A stretch of 64,000 nucleotides of DNA from the NCBI GenBank assembly GCA_024195265.1, contig JAJLRJ010000010.1, forward strand, positions 19,296,193 through 19,360,192, written 5' to 3'. The DNA is from Dendrophyllia cribrosa (taxonomy: Eukaryota > Cnidaria > Anthozoa > Scleractinia > Dendrophylliidae). Position 1 is the stretch's first letter. Every line of letters starts with the position of its first letter. Below, piece after piece: positions 14,001-29,000 of this stretch. Below the pieces are notes generated by a model, which worked only from the letters and a program-made list of their open reading frames with translations, had not been told where the DNA came from and did no database searches. The position numbers were made by a program, and so were the translations under genes.

Positions 14001-17000
14001 GAAAAACCCTGGTTCCCTAAAAAGCAATGGAGGATGAAATGATTTTTCATATGGAGGTTATAACATAATCTATATTGATATTATTATCTTCACTTGAGAA
14101 TATATAAATTAAAATAATTGAAGTGAGCCTTACGTCTGGATCTTTGAGGTTGCATCCTTTCTCCATTTCTCTACCTGGAGAAGCAAATAACCACAAAAGA
14201 TTATAACTACAATATTTATAGATCTTGCAGTGCCAAAATTGTCACTTATGCTACATGTAAGTTAACTACCGTAAATTCTCTATCAAGCCACCCGGGTGGC
14301 TTATTTATTTAAGGCACTTTTGAGGGGTGGCTTATTAGAGAGGGGTGTATATTGATTTAGCAAAATGCAGCACAATGTACACCATCAGGGTATAATATGA
14401 TATGAACTTAATCAAGCATCGTAATGTCAGGATTAAACTTTAAAAATAATGTAATTGTTACATTATTTTCCCCTATATAATGGTTTATACCAATAACAAA
14501 ATTCAGTTAGTTGTCATACTTGCAATAAAACAAATTTACTCCCCCCATAAGATTGTTGGAACTGACACTGTACATATGCACAATGCACAGTCCTCGAGAA
14601 AAAGAAAGGCTGGAACACCTGCTTCTGTGTGGATTATCAGAAGTCAAATGGAGTGCTGGAGTGCCATCAAAGAAAGCTAGCAGGGCTGTTTTCAGGCTTA
14701 ACAGGACATGTTCTTCCAGACCTTTATATCAATAAAATTGGTTGGCCATCCACCATCCTGGACTTTTTACCCGGGACACAACATACTGTATCATCATACA
14801 TGACAGGTTAAAAAGGTTTGCAATGCATTGTAGGGCAATCATTATAGGTAAAGTATTTTAGGGAAAACAAGTTCAGTTGAATCAAGAGGACCTTTTACAG
14901 TGTTATTGTAATGTTTTTGGAAACAAATAATATGATGGTTTAAAAAGACTTTCAAGATAAAAGCGTTGTTATATTTGTTTTCGGCCCAATGTCTTGACAT
15001 TGTCCAAGTACAGTACATGTAAGCTGTGTGAGTACCATGCAGATCAAAGGGACAGTCAGCTGTGCTCAGTAGCCCCAAGCAACTCACTGCACAAAGCTGA
15101 TATGTTGAAAAAAACAAAACAAAGCTTATATGTTGGGCACCCTAAATTCCATGTGGTACCTTTTGGGCTCCATATTATTATGATTTTTTTTACAGCACAA
15201 TATCAAGGTTTTTGCATCGACCAAGGATTCAGAAGACATCAACCCATGCTGTGTAGAGTCAGCCTTCCCTGGGGAAGAATGCACTGGTCCCCTTCAGCTT
15301 GATGCTTGACACATTGATTTTCATCAAAGATAAAGTTTGCTTGATGCTTTTAATATAATTATGCAATATAAAAGGACTAGCTTTCATACCTTGTCAAGGC
15401 CAATAAATGTGGCAGATCCTACATTGCTTTGTTTTAGGAAAGTGATGCACTTCTGAGCAGTGTCTATACTGTCACAAACAATATTGTCCAATGCTCCACA
15501 TGCTGTGCTTATGGCTACATCATATTTATCATCTATGGCACCCAGATCACCCTGAAAAAAGGAAGAATATACAGACACCTTTTTGTCATCACAATATTGC
15601 ATTTTCCACTGATAAAAGCCATTGAAGGGATTGGAATTTTAAAAATGTTTCTTTAATAGTTCATTATCCTCATCATGACCACCTTTCATGAAATTAAATT
15701 TGGCATATCTTTGGCGTGGGATTCATGCACACAGAATGCTCACTGGAATGCATATTCTGGCATGTGATCATTGATTGATTGATATTTTAGGTTCCATTCA
15801 ATAACGTTTAATTTGTGTATCTTCAGTGTGGGATTCACATGGAATGCAGACTGGCTAAATGGGCTAGCTAGGTAAGAAATAATGTTCCAACAAACAGTCT
15901 GGGATGGATGTGAACTACAGTATTAATAAGGGACTCTGAATGTCGCTGAAATGTCAAAATTTTGTTTTGGTGACTTTTTTTTCCCAATTTCAATAAGACA
16001 ATAAAAAAAGCTTAAAAGCTTGCCGCCCTGCTCAAGAAAACATGACATATCAACTGGGATACTGTTCCTTTAACAATGATAAGGTAAAGATGATTTTGAA
16101 AAGAGACATGCTTCTTCTTTTGCATGTACTGTATGGCTGAGAAATCAAATGCCTTATTTATGTAAGATGATTGACTTGTGGTGAGAAATCTTTAATTGGC
16201 CAGAAAATGAAGCACTACTAAACATTCTTACCAGACGACCAAAAATCCCTTTAATTTTCCCTGATGCCTTTTGTTGCATAAGGGCTTCCAGGACTCTGCC
16301 TCTAAAAAAAATCAGTTTTAAAAAGGGCATGTCAGGGTTTTTTTTTTTCATTTAAGGCCAGCAGCAGGGTGTAACATCCGGCTGACTGGTACATTGTAGT
16401 TTTGCCTGAAAAATGAAGATAGCTAGTTGTAACATCTCATGATCCGCTCATTGTCATACCTCTCTAAGGCGGACATCAGCAACTGGCTGGTTGTGGCTGA
16501 ATTTGACTTAATTTTCTGTAGCTATACTCTCTATTGGGCAGACATCTAGTCAGAGTGGATCACAAGGGTGTTCAGCTTAGAGGGTTCACTATACATGTAC
16601 CAGGAGAAACCCTGGCATGCATTACATAACATTGAAACCTCAAAAAAGTACATTGAAACGGCAGGAGAAAAAATATGAGCATGGACTGTCAAAATGGAAT
16701 CAGCCCTGCCACAAACAACTTGAAAACAGACATTTGTCAGCTTCTCCAGAGTAGTTTTGCCATTTTTCTAGAATTCATGTAAAAAGGATTTGAGGCTAAA
16801 AAAAACAATGTTGCACACACAAACCTGCTATGCGAAGCTTGAAGAGAACTTCTTGCTTCCTCAACTTTAGTTCTTATGTTACGAAGCTAAAAGAGAAAAA
16901 AATAATAACATGCGCTTACAGAACTGCCAAAGAAAAGCTAACATCTTGTTTTTATATCCAACTTTTTTTGGCAACTTTTTATCTGCAACTGAGGATTCTG

Positions 17001-20000
17001 GGCAAGCTAGACCTGTCGGGCAGAGGGGGTATCCTAAAATGTTGTGTTTTAGGGCCAAACAGCTTTTCATTTAAAGGTGCTTGGTATCTTAAATATTCTG
17101 GAGCAAAACCAATGAGGCAAGGGTTAAGTTACTTGCTTGACCCAATGCACTCAATATAATAATTTTTTTTATGTGTATTTTTCGTTATTTGTTCACAACT
17201 CAACTGACCTCATCAGAAGCCTTTTTTTCTCCTTCAATTGCCTTCACTAAATCTGCTTCTGCTTTTGTTAATCTGTTCTTTAATTCTGGAACTTCATCCT
17301 GTAAAGACTGGATTTCACTGCAAAATACAATAACACAACATCATAATTACTGCCAAATGGTTGAAATCATTACCATATACCTTAATCACAACCTCGTTAC
17401 CAGGGTCTCTCTTCTTCCCGCCCTCTGGAGAGGGAGAGACACTGGTCTGGTTATGTGTCTTTCAGAATCTGGGAGATTACAAATAAACAATAAATTATGA
17501 GGAAGGGGCGGCCAAGTGTGAATTTTGTATGTCTAGCTGAGCTTTGTGAATCAAAACAAATCAAAAAGTGTTTTATGGCTTGCCACAAATGTGAACTGGC
17601 AGTCATCCAGACTTTGAAAACAATTATCCACACTGACTGGTTTTGAGAGTGCAAGTTGCTTTAGGATCCGTAAATTAACAGTTGTGGAATTGTCACGGGG
17701 CGCTTGAAGATTTGCCTCAGTAAAGCTAATTTTGAACTCGCTAAAGGATTCACCCCAATTTTAATTATGACGCCACTAAGCTCGCGCTTGGCAGAAAAAT
17801 GCTTTTGATTTATGGCATTGTTTACTGAACTAGGATGAATTATCGCTATATTCTATTTAGCTGGCGATCTTCAAGTTTCATTTGAGAGGCACATTAAATT
17901 GCCACCATCTGTTCTCGGACTATGGCAAAGCAAGAAAGAAGGGATCGTGTGTACTTAAGGCACCCGTTGGCCGACTGTCAACTGTCACTATCGGCCGAGT
18001 ATCGGTCAACATATCGGACGACACATCGGCCGATACTCGGTCGACATACGGTTGAGTGTCGGTCGCCTATCGGCCGATATGTCAACTGATATTCGGTCGT
18101 CATGTTGACAACAATTTTATCCTTGCGTATTGTTCATTCACTTTTGTTTGAATGAACTGTTTCTGTTTCGTTAAAGATGCTTGAGAACCACATGATTTAG
18201 AACATTGATTTGAATAAAGGATTAAGACTACATGTATATTGGAGCTTTTGTATTTTATGTCATATTTCGTTCAGTAAATCAATTTCAGAAAAGAGGTCCC
18301 TGAATCAGGCTTAACTACAGCCAATGGCCAGCCACAGAAGTAAGAATACTAATTTGAGTTATTTTGGATCAGATCATTGTATGAGAATTTAACTTAATGG
18401 TAAACTGCTCAGCCTTAAGAAGGCTGGTGCTTTTGACATTACACGCTACTACCACCTGAGAAGTTCTGTACTGCAACCACCGAAACTGTAAAAACTACTG
18501 AAACTAAACAAACCTAACATACCTATGTGACCCATAGTCTCATTGTGTGGGTCCCTGACATACCAACTGTTTAATAAGTACTTGACTACTATACCGCAAC
18601 CCTTAACAGACGAATCTACACTCAAACTACAATCTACTGAGAACTTTATTGACGTTATGAAGATGGTACAGATACCTGACGATCACAAACTAGAAGTGTC
18701 TTTTGACATGAAATCACTGTTAACCGATATTCTGCTTCAACTGGCTCTAGATTGTACTGAGACAGCCATCAAGAACTATAGCTACCTTTAAACTACCGCT
18801 ACCGACTGACGACATCATGGACTTACTGAATCTGTCTTACTTCAACATATTTAAATAATTTTCAGTTCAACGACAAACACTACAAATAGCTACATGGAAC
18901 AGCTATGGGCTCACCAGTCTTAGTTGTTGTTGCTGAAATTGTCATGCAGAACATGATCAAGGAACAAGCCCTTGCTACATACAAACAAACAGTACCACTT
19001 TGGGTACGCTATGTAGACGACACCTTTACTGCTGTACACAAAGACGAGATTGACACCTTTCACGACCACCTCAACAGACAAAATGCTGACATACAGTTTA
19101 ATAGGGAGGTTAAAGAAAAATTAAATGGTAAGATTCCTTTTCTAGACTGTCTGGTAAGCCGAAACGAAAACAAACTACAGACTACTATCTACAGGAAATC
19201 GACTCATCCCGACAGATTACTAGACAGTCATTGTACAACCCTACTTCTTGCAAAGCAACGATCATACATTTTATATACAGAGGGTTCACTAGAAGCCGGC
19301 AACCGGCGAATTCTGCCGGCTACCTTCTAAATTATTGCTGCCTACTTTTCGATTAATTTCACTGAAGTTGATGCCCAGAATGCTTGAAATGCCATTTCCG
19401 AGTTCCTAGATTTCCTAGAGGAAAGGGGCCTTATGGCCCCTTTGTTGCCACTGCCGTCTATTTTATAAATATTGCCACTTGCTCTTAATTTTATTTAAAC
19501 CCCTGTATATACTTTGAGGAAGAAACATGGTTCTATTAATTAAGATGTGTTGTCTATGGTTGTAGCAACATGCACCAAAAAAATGGAGGAACCAAGAAAA
19601 CGCGAAACTAGCATTCTGGTATTGATGTCACAGTGGGCTATCCCCAGTCTTTCTTCCTGCACGGGATTGTATCCCATCATTTCACGTTTTTAGATGGCTA
19701 AAACATGGAGAAGAAAAATCCATATTGAAAAACTTTTTTCAACTTTCTTATCAGAACACCATGTAGATTCGATCAAGCAAATAAAATTATTGAAAAAAAA
19801 GTCTGTCATATACATGTACACTTTAACAAAATTAATATACAAAACAAGTTATGTACGATTTGTGGTGGATGTTCAACGGCAGTACGGTTCTACGCGTAAC
19901 AGTGTCTGGACATCAACTGATTCGCGCATACATGTAGCTAGCACAAGCCACTGAGAAGAAAAGGAGACAAAGTTGCAGACACTCTCAACCCCTCCTTAAG

Positions 20001-23000
20001 ATTATAATAATTGTCCAAGAGACATACATTGTATGACCAGAGCAGACCAAGGTCTCTCTCTCTCTCTCTCTCGCTCCAGGGGGTGGTACTAAGAGATACC
20101 CCGGGGACAAGGTTGCTTTAATTAGGTACTAATAAAGGACTTGGTTTTAAAGGAGCATAAGTGATGGTTTTGGCCCCCAAAAAGCTCCAAACATGCCCAG
20201 TGTTTGCATACACTATGGATTTTGTTTTAAATGTCAATCTGTATGATTTAATTTTTGCCTGAAGGCTAACTTTCTTAGGGCTGGTTATTTAAACAAAGTC
20301 AAACTTAAACTGCAGTTTAAAACAATTAATTAATTTATTTTATAATGAACCTCCACATCTGTTTTAAGTGATCCATTTAAAGTCTAGATATTTTTTTCTC
20401 TAGTTTGTGCTATGTACCTTGTTGATAATGTTATCAGTAAACAACATAAAAACATTAGGGTTGGCCAGATTGAAACAGGAGTTTTGTTAAACACAGTCTA
20501 AAGTTATGTTTAAATCCAGCCCTTAGCATTTGGACATGAGAGACTTTTATTAAGAAATTAAACATTCTATTTGAAATATTTGTGTAAGCGCAGAATCCCA
20601 GTCGGCTATTAATATGTTGTCCCAGCCAAAGAGACTTCAGACATTTTTCAGCTAGTGGTAACAAGATGTAATCGCATGCCTTTCTTTGTTAGTTTTCTTT
20701 GTCAGTGTCTGCAGTCATTTTTGCCTAGTTATGCAAATATAGTTTATCGTTTTTCTTTTTGAATTCTTAGCAACTAGGTCAGTCAAAATAAATGTTATTA
20801 AGTGAACAGCATTAATTTTACTCTAGCAGATTTACACCCACAATACAGAAAAAAATGGCTATATATATAAAAAAATTGCTTGAAGAAATTATTAGAAAAT
20901 TAACCTTTAGGCTAAAAATGAGGAATGGATCTTGCATGCAAAAATGGGTTCATTTGGACATTTTTCCCATATTCTGACCCAAACCATCTCTTATACACCC
21001 GTCATTTTCCACCAAGCCCTGCAAATTAAATCAGCTTTAGTTAGTACCTTTTCCTATGTGTCCGTGTTTCCAGAGCCTTTTCCAAGTTGTCTTTAGCCTC
21101 TTTGAGTTGGTTCACAACTGTTTCATACTGACTTTTGTAAATTTCCAGCTCACTCTTTGCCACATCCATCTTCAAACAAATTACACAAACCTTCTAAAAT
21201 GGTTTAATTGAAAGTAGAGTTATCCATAACCACTTAAAACAGCAATTTCACTGGGTCTGAAATAAGATCTTGCGAGAAACACCTGTGAGAAACCTTGAAT
21301 AAATAAATAATAAATAAATAATAAAATAAAAGTGTTGACAAAACAGGCTTGAAAGCACACCTTTGACTTGGCTTCATTGACAACCTTATTCCAACCCATT
21401 AACTCTGTTTCTTTTGCCTGTATGGAGAGAAATAAAGATAAAATAATCAATATAAAATTTTATGTCAGTGATAATTGAAACGTATAACTGCAATAACTTT
21501 ATTGAATCACTATTGGAATTAATATAATACCGGTATACATAATTATACACACTCAGTGACCTTACAACAACAAAACAAACTGAAAATCTACTGTAAGTTA
21601 TACAGCTATTTCAATAAAATTAATGTTGTTGGATGAAAGCTCAAAGCCAAGACTGCATTATAGAATGGATAGTTGTAAATCAAGCCATCTTAGATTCCAG
21701 TTGGCAGTGCGGGCACAATGGAAAATTGGTGACAGTGCTAAAGACGTTTGGCTTTAACAGAAACAGACACAAATCACAAAAAGCAGAGTGCATGGGGAGA
21801 TAAAAGTATCGGGAGCTTAAGCAGCCACGATGGTGAAGGCAGTTAGAACAGCTCAAAACAATAGGTTAAATGAGTAAAAACAATGCCTGTGCACTTGTGT
21901 TATACATTTTGGTACATTTCTTTGCCATTCACTGCAAAACAACAATGTCAAATGATCAAATTATAGGTTTTGTGGAGAACATGAACACACGGTTAATTTT
22001 TCTTTCTCTATTTAAACTTGAAAGCTGTCCCTACCAATTAAGCTCCTATACAACCCAGTCATGTTAGACAAACTAAAAACATGGAACTGCAAAGTTGTTT
22101 AAAATAGAACAAATCCTTGGTATTGTTAGTTGTTGGTTGCTGATTTAATTAGAATTTGAATTTGGAGTACCAGCAGATAAATCTCCAGAGCAAGAATGAG
22201 AACCAACTACAAACTTTGAGGGGTTCGGTTGCAATTGGAGCGAGAGTTCTGTTCCTTACCCCTGCCACACTTTAATTTATTTCCCATTAGTTATAATTGT
22301 ACATATTATGTTAGTTGCTTGTAAATGTTTTTTTTTTAATGTGGCAAATTCATTAATCTTGAGCTTAAATAACTTCAATTCTGGAATTACAATGTAGAAC
22401 CTGTGCCACTTTAAGGTTAGATTACTAACAGTGTTGTTAAATGACCCCCACCTCCTTTTCTGTTTGTAGTCCCTCAGTCTCACTCTTCAAACCTGCAGGG
22501 TCAAGGTATATCAATTTTAGTCACAATATTCTGAGTATAGTTCTTCAAAATAATGAAGATCCACTGCATGGATAGAAGAAATAAGAGGCCCATGCAAGTC
22601 ACTGACTTTGTTGTTGCTTTGGAACATACCAACTCTGGCATGCACAGGACAGTCTTTACTATAGCAAGCTCTAGTTTACCTGCCATGACCTCTGCTAATT
22701 TTTCTTCCTCTGCTTTCCTTTTCACCTTATTAAAAGAAAAATACATAATTTTCAGCACTGTGATTTTATGGTGAAGATCGAGATCAAAAGGAAAATTATT
22801 TACCTCTGAAAATCCCCTTTGGGGACATGGGGAATAAAGTATGTATGTAAAATACACTATTCAATTTTACAGGTGACATGATGGCCCTTCTATGTGTTTT
22901 TAGTTAGTTGTAGTTTGTTGTGTTTTAACAGTATGGCATGAGCCACAATTAAGTACCGATACTATCAGCCCAGTGCACAGTGGCACATGCAACATTACAG

Positions 23001-26000
23001 TGTAGTTGGTTGCTCCTATTTGCAGGGCGTGTTGCTACCACCCTCCAACTTGCATGTTGTGGCCTGTGCAATTATTTTATTCCAGGGTGCAGACAACAAA
23101 CTTTGTCCTATTTGAACTGCCAAATCCTATGCAATATCCAAAGTTGTTAATTACGGGTACCCAACCCGAAGTATCAGGAGTGGTCAGGTTAATTAACTAA
23201 CAAAGGCATACAACGTTTTCAATTTCTACCGACAGTAGTTTGACTTCATGATCATTATTGTATGTTTGAAACACTAAAATCCTTGTGGTTCAGGTTTGGC
23301 TCCTGGGTATTTTTTGTGTTGGGTGAAAGTGGGATAGTTTTGGTAGTGATATTAATTATAGTTTTAGTCCCATATTTTTCTCGACTGATCCAATAGGCCT
23401 TGTGCATATTTATGTCAGACTAGTTATTTTCACCCTAAGCCTCATGTTTGAATTGTACATCTGTGGCAATCTCATCAATGTACTCTCTAAGAAGCGAACC
23501 TGGGACCCATTTCTCGAAAGTCCCGGCCCGGGGGGGATACTCCCCCAAAATACCTATACGGGTATGTGCCGCCCAACGGGGTCGTGATTTTGGGACTCCT
23601 GATCTAGAACGGGGTATCCATTTTAGAGACGTTTCCTAGAACGGGGTATAATGTTTCGAACGCACGAAAGCTTCAAATTATCAGCAGCCATTTTTTCTAG
23701 AACGGGGTATTAAAAACTGACCTATTTCTAGAATGGGGTATCATTTTGAGTGCAAATTCTTTCTAAAACGTGGTCCAAATTTAGAAACCAGGGCGGCACA
23801 TACCCACCCAAAATATACCCAAATACCCCCACCCGGGAGTCCCGGTAACTTTTCCAGCAGGAAAGCTATTTTCTGTCTGCAATATTTACATTAATGTTGC
23901 CTAGATGTTTTTGTCGGTTTTAAAGGCTACGCAATAAAATTCTAAGGTGACGAAACAATTCCGGCTAGTTTGGGGGTTAATTGCACCCTATAGATTTTGA
24001 TTTTAAAATTTAGCTCTGAGCCCGGAAAGTTATCAGGACTTTGAGAAACGGGCCCCTGAAAAGAATACCCACTCAAAGTTGTCAAAGGTTTGCAAGGAAT
24101 TTTGAACCGGTGAGAGTACTTATGAATAATGCATATTATCACTAAATCCCCAGGGGTTACATATGCTGGTACAGTAGTTACTTGCAGTATGCATGATATG
24201 GGTAGTCAAGGGAAATTGTAAGTGAACTACCTCCAGATCATTTTTCTTTTCTTCCAACTGTTGCAGCTCTTTCTGGCTTTTCTCAGGAACATTCTGAAGT
24301 TCTGCCAACTGCACAACAGAAACAACAAAGAAGAATTTAATAAAACTGAGCTTTTGAAATAAAAATTATTACCAACAGATGTCAACTAGATATTTTCATT
24401 GTTTTGAAAGGTATGTTAACCCATTGAAAGGTATGTTAACCCATTCGCTCCTACACCGGCCAAAACCGGCCGTACAATACTCCACTGCTTTAAAAAATTG
24501 CAACTTTCTCAATCGCGCGAACATTGCCCTAACTAGCAGTTCTGAGCATTGACTAGAAAGTCCCTCAAATTGAGATACCCAATAAACACAAAAAAGTCAG
24601 CGATTTTTGCAGAATATCAGCATTTGAATTTGGACAATAACAAAAATGACCGTTTTTAACGTCATAGAAAAACAACAAAATCACGTTTTTGCCTTTAGTT
24701 TTTTTTATTCAAATCATCATGGCAAACCCAAAAGTCAACATTCACAGCAAAATTCAGTCCTAGTCCTAGCTTAGCAGTGAATTTTTTTGCTCTTATTCTT
24801 TGCTCGGGCCGAGCTCTAGCCTCTCGTTCTAATGCATACTGACCTTGCCTCGATTTTCAATATCACCACCGCACTGCATGCTGGGAAAAAGCCAAAAATT
24901 TTGACAGCGTTCAATTCTTTCCGCACACATTTCATATTTATACTAAGTCCACAGCCACTCCGACCCACCGCCGAAATTTCGCGCTTGTTGTATTCTCCTG
25001 TGGTCGCAACTTCCAAAATATGCCGCGGTAGGTCGAGAAATTCATCCAGAGTCGAGTCCCAAAGCCACTTCGTTTCCAGGCGGCCATTTTTCCAGTTCAA
25101 CGAGCAACGAGCCAAATTCGTAAACGAAGTACAACACCTAACTCGCTTCATTGAGAAGTGGACTCTGAACTACCTCCAAGCTTAATGATGCTCATCAGGC
25201 AGCTACTAAAGATGAAAAATGGCTGTGAACTTACCAAAAATCATAGATAATTCATATTCGACCCTTTATTGCAAATCAACCAAGCAAAATGAGATCGTCA
25301 CAATGACGTTTCCAGTAAACTCGAGCCTTCAGTGTTTTAGAACAGCAGCACTTTCAATGGTAACTTTAAATATGGAGTCACGAAATCCTATGGGGCGTGT
25401 GAATGCAGAAAATCGCTCAAAAACGTAAAAATTCTCAGGAGTGAATGGGTTAATATTGCATGTTAATTGCGTCGACGAAGGAGACGCATCCTAATCTTGT
25501 CGGCTAGGCGGAACAAATCGAGAAAAGTGTCGGTACCAAATCTGCGCCATCTTGAAACGTCACAATAGTATCCAGCATGCTTAGCGCGTCGTCAGTCTAA
25601 GCGGAACGAATCGAGAAAAGTGTCGGTACCAAATCTGCGCCATCTTGAAATGTCACAATAGTATCCAGCATCGCGTGGAAATCAGGCATCATCCTGGGGA
25701 GCTGGGGTTCCGAAATGTCACATGTGAATAATCTATTTGTCTTGATTTAGTTTCGGATATTTTCCCGATTTTGGAATCGTACGGCTCAATATTTCAATGC
25801 CTACTAAAACTGCGCAGTGAAAAAATTGGACTAAGGTTCTTCTCCGGACCAAGTAAGTTGTTGGGTCTCTTTGGAATCAAGCAAGAAGTTACAGATTTTC
25901 CTCGCTACCGTTCTGGTATGTTTTGAATGTTCTATCTTGATTTTGCTGTGGTTCTCTGCCTGATTTGGGAGGCTTTCACCTAAATACCAACGTCGTTCTT

Positions 26001-29000
26001 CGCGATGTTCTACGGTACGGTGCAATTCGCTTATGTCTTGTAGCAATATTAATTCACTGACCGGCCGCGCCAGGCGAACGCAGATTAACTTTACAGTGCT
26101 CGAAATTGCGCCTGTATCGGGCGCATTTGCGACTAAAGATTTCGCAGTTTTGTGACTAAAATTTGTCTAGCTAATAAAGGAATTATATTCAACAGTCTTG
26201 TGTCTTACTTGCAACTGATAGTTGTAATTTTATCCGAAAAATCCTGCGAAATTCACGTTGAATGTTGCGTGACTTAAACATCGATAATTTTCATGCTCCA
26301 TTAACGCGGTGTCCAAGAACAGGCTTTCTCAGAAATTTCTCATTTCCGGTTCCGGTATTAGTACATGTACTGAGGAATATGATTTCAGAATCGGAGAAAT
26401 AACCGAAATGAAATCAAGACAAATATACTATTTATATGTCGGAAAAAGCTGGGACCTTTCGGAGTACACAGCACGGCAGGATTTTGCCCGATTCCACGGC
26501 GATAGCGTGAATTTGTTTGATGACGGCCCGACGTTTTTGCCTGCGTGACATATCTCGCGACATAGCCCTTTTAAACAGTGGCTGAATTAATTCATGAAAC
26601 TGAGGTACTAGGTCAAGACGAGGTGCCACGGGATAAGGAGACGCACTATAATCCATTAACACGGTGTCCAAGAAGTTTATCACGGGAGCACTTTTTCAGG
26701 CTTTCTCAGAAATTTAAACAGTGGCTGAATTCATTCATGAAACTGAGGTACTAGGTCAAGACGAGGTGCCACGGGATAAGGAGGCGCACTATAATCTATG
26801 ATTACTACTAGTTTTAATTTAAATAGTACATTATTTGTACTACTGGCTGAGAAATTTCTGAAATGAGACGAACTATATTTCAGCCCAATTTGAAATTTCC
26901 TCCTGTAGAAATTGTTGTAGTTACAGTTACCATGGCAACAGAGGCAGCTTTGTCTTGTTGTTGAAACAATGGCAGTTAGCTTTCCCAAATTTTGGCAACA
27001 ATGAAATACAAGAACTAATGAAAAAAGGTTCAAAGACCAATAGGTCTTTGTACAAATGAGCAGGGCTGAAAGCTGAAAGCAAAGGATACATGGATCATCT
27101 GTACTATAGGTAGTCTCGGCCGACTATCGGCCGATATGTCAGCCGATATAGAGTGTCGGCCGATAGTCGGTCGATATATCGGTCGACAGTCGGTCGAGAG
27201 TTGATCGATAGTCGGTGGATAGTCGGTCGATAGTTGGCGGACAGTCGGTCCGTAGTCGGCCGAGTGTGGGTCAATAGTCGGCCAATATATTGCTCAATAT
27301 GTCTGAGTTGCATCTCGGTCAAGTATAAGTCAAATGTCGGTGGTACATTGTATATCGGTCAAGTGTCGGTGGTATATTCAACAAAGATCCAACATTAGTT
27401 TATACCCGCGGCACAAGTAAATAGTGCTTTTCGTGCTCTCTGATTGGCTAACTCGGAGGTGAATATCCTCTGCTATTCAACGTGTTACTACTTGCGTCTC
27501 CATGATTTGAGCACTGATAGGACAGTTCACGTGTCATGGCTGTGCACTGTAGTAACTTGCAATTGGACATAGAATGGGTTACTTTTCTTATACATATCAC
27601 ACACACACGACCTATCTGCCACTGTCGCAAAGCATGGCAAATCCAAAATGGAGTTCCCGCCCGAAAATTATTCAAAATTTCTATAAGTCTAGAAGCACTT
27701 CAGATATCGGGCATTTCGACCACGCCACGGGATAAGAAATGGCCCACAACTCGCAATGCTGCCCTTTTTCTGATTCCAAGTGATTCCAGACTTTCCCACC
27801 GGCTCGTCTTGTCCACCAAGGCCCATTTTCACCTCGAGCGCCGAATAGTGCTTTGGGCTGATGCCTGGCAAGGACACACACTCATTTCTTCGAGGTGCCA
27901 GAGACTTTAGGATTTCCAGACATCATGATGTCCTTTCATCACCGGGCGGGTCTTAAACATGGCTTAAACCAGCACTCGACCACTGAGCTGTACGCTGTTC
28001 AGCCATGTTGTCTCAAGTAGCAAACACGATCGATTAGCCCACCTTAAAATGACGTTATGATCGTTCAGGTCATTCAGGCATGGGTCAGGAGTATTGCTGT
28101 TGCATATTCTCACGACCAGTCTGTTCTGTTATGGTGTCGTTTTGAGTTCTTCCAGCTTATGTTCCATGCAGTTTTGAAAGCAACTAGGGTCAGAATATAC
28201 AGTCAAAGCACTCAAGAGGGACAGAACTCTGCTTTTTTTCAGGTGAAATTAATCAAATTCCTTAGGGTTAGTCCAAATTTGACAAGGGTTTGTGATATAT
28301 TCGTTTTGCAATAAAATGAGGCCAATCTGAGCGAGAAAAAATAAAAAAGGTATAAAATTCGACATGGGTTGGTTATGCTCTCAGCCCTTCAACTGGTGTC
28401 CTTGTCTGTCATCTAAAGGAAGTGGGCAGTTTATCTAATTTTGAGGACAGAGAAACTCGAAAGCTTGCTTCCCTGCGAACGAGTACCACAAAATGACTGC
28501 ACACCAATGTTATACTATAAAAGCCTGACCACCGAAGATGAAGGTAAAGTCAGCTTCATCTTTGGTGCCTCGGAAATTAGTCACCAAAGTCTCTTATTAC
28601 TAAATCAAAGGCTCCTAAGAGCCAACCCGTGAATAAGAAATGCTAATGCGTAACGCAATGTTGCGGTAAGCTTATGTTTTCACACTGACACGGTTCGAGA
28701 TATTTTTTAAATTAAACGTAAAGATTTTTGACGAACACACACACACACACACACACAAAAATGACATCACTTTCATAAGAAAAAAGAACTTGAGCCTCCG
28801 ACTGTCAATCGCGGCTCTAATCCACAAGACCATCGCGAAACACATACTAAGATAAGACTAAATTTTGTTATTGTAAGGTAGATATGTATCAAAACTGAGA
28901 TCGATTTTAATGTTGCATTAAAGACTACAAATGCGAAAGATCTTTAAGCTTATTGGTGTTTATATTCGTTTACAGCAAATTACATGTAGTTATTGTTATT

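Noticed and set aside
24816..25185. Overlapping 111- and 117-codon frames on opposite strands
   Set aside because: They lie inside the TTAACCC-ended repeat, and neither shows recognisable motifs. The overlap suggests chance openness in a moderately GC-rich repeat.
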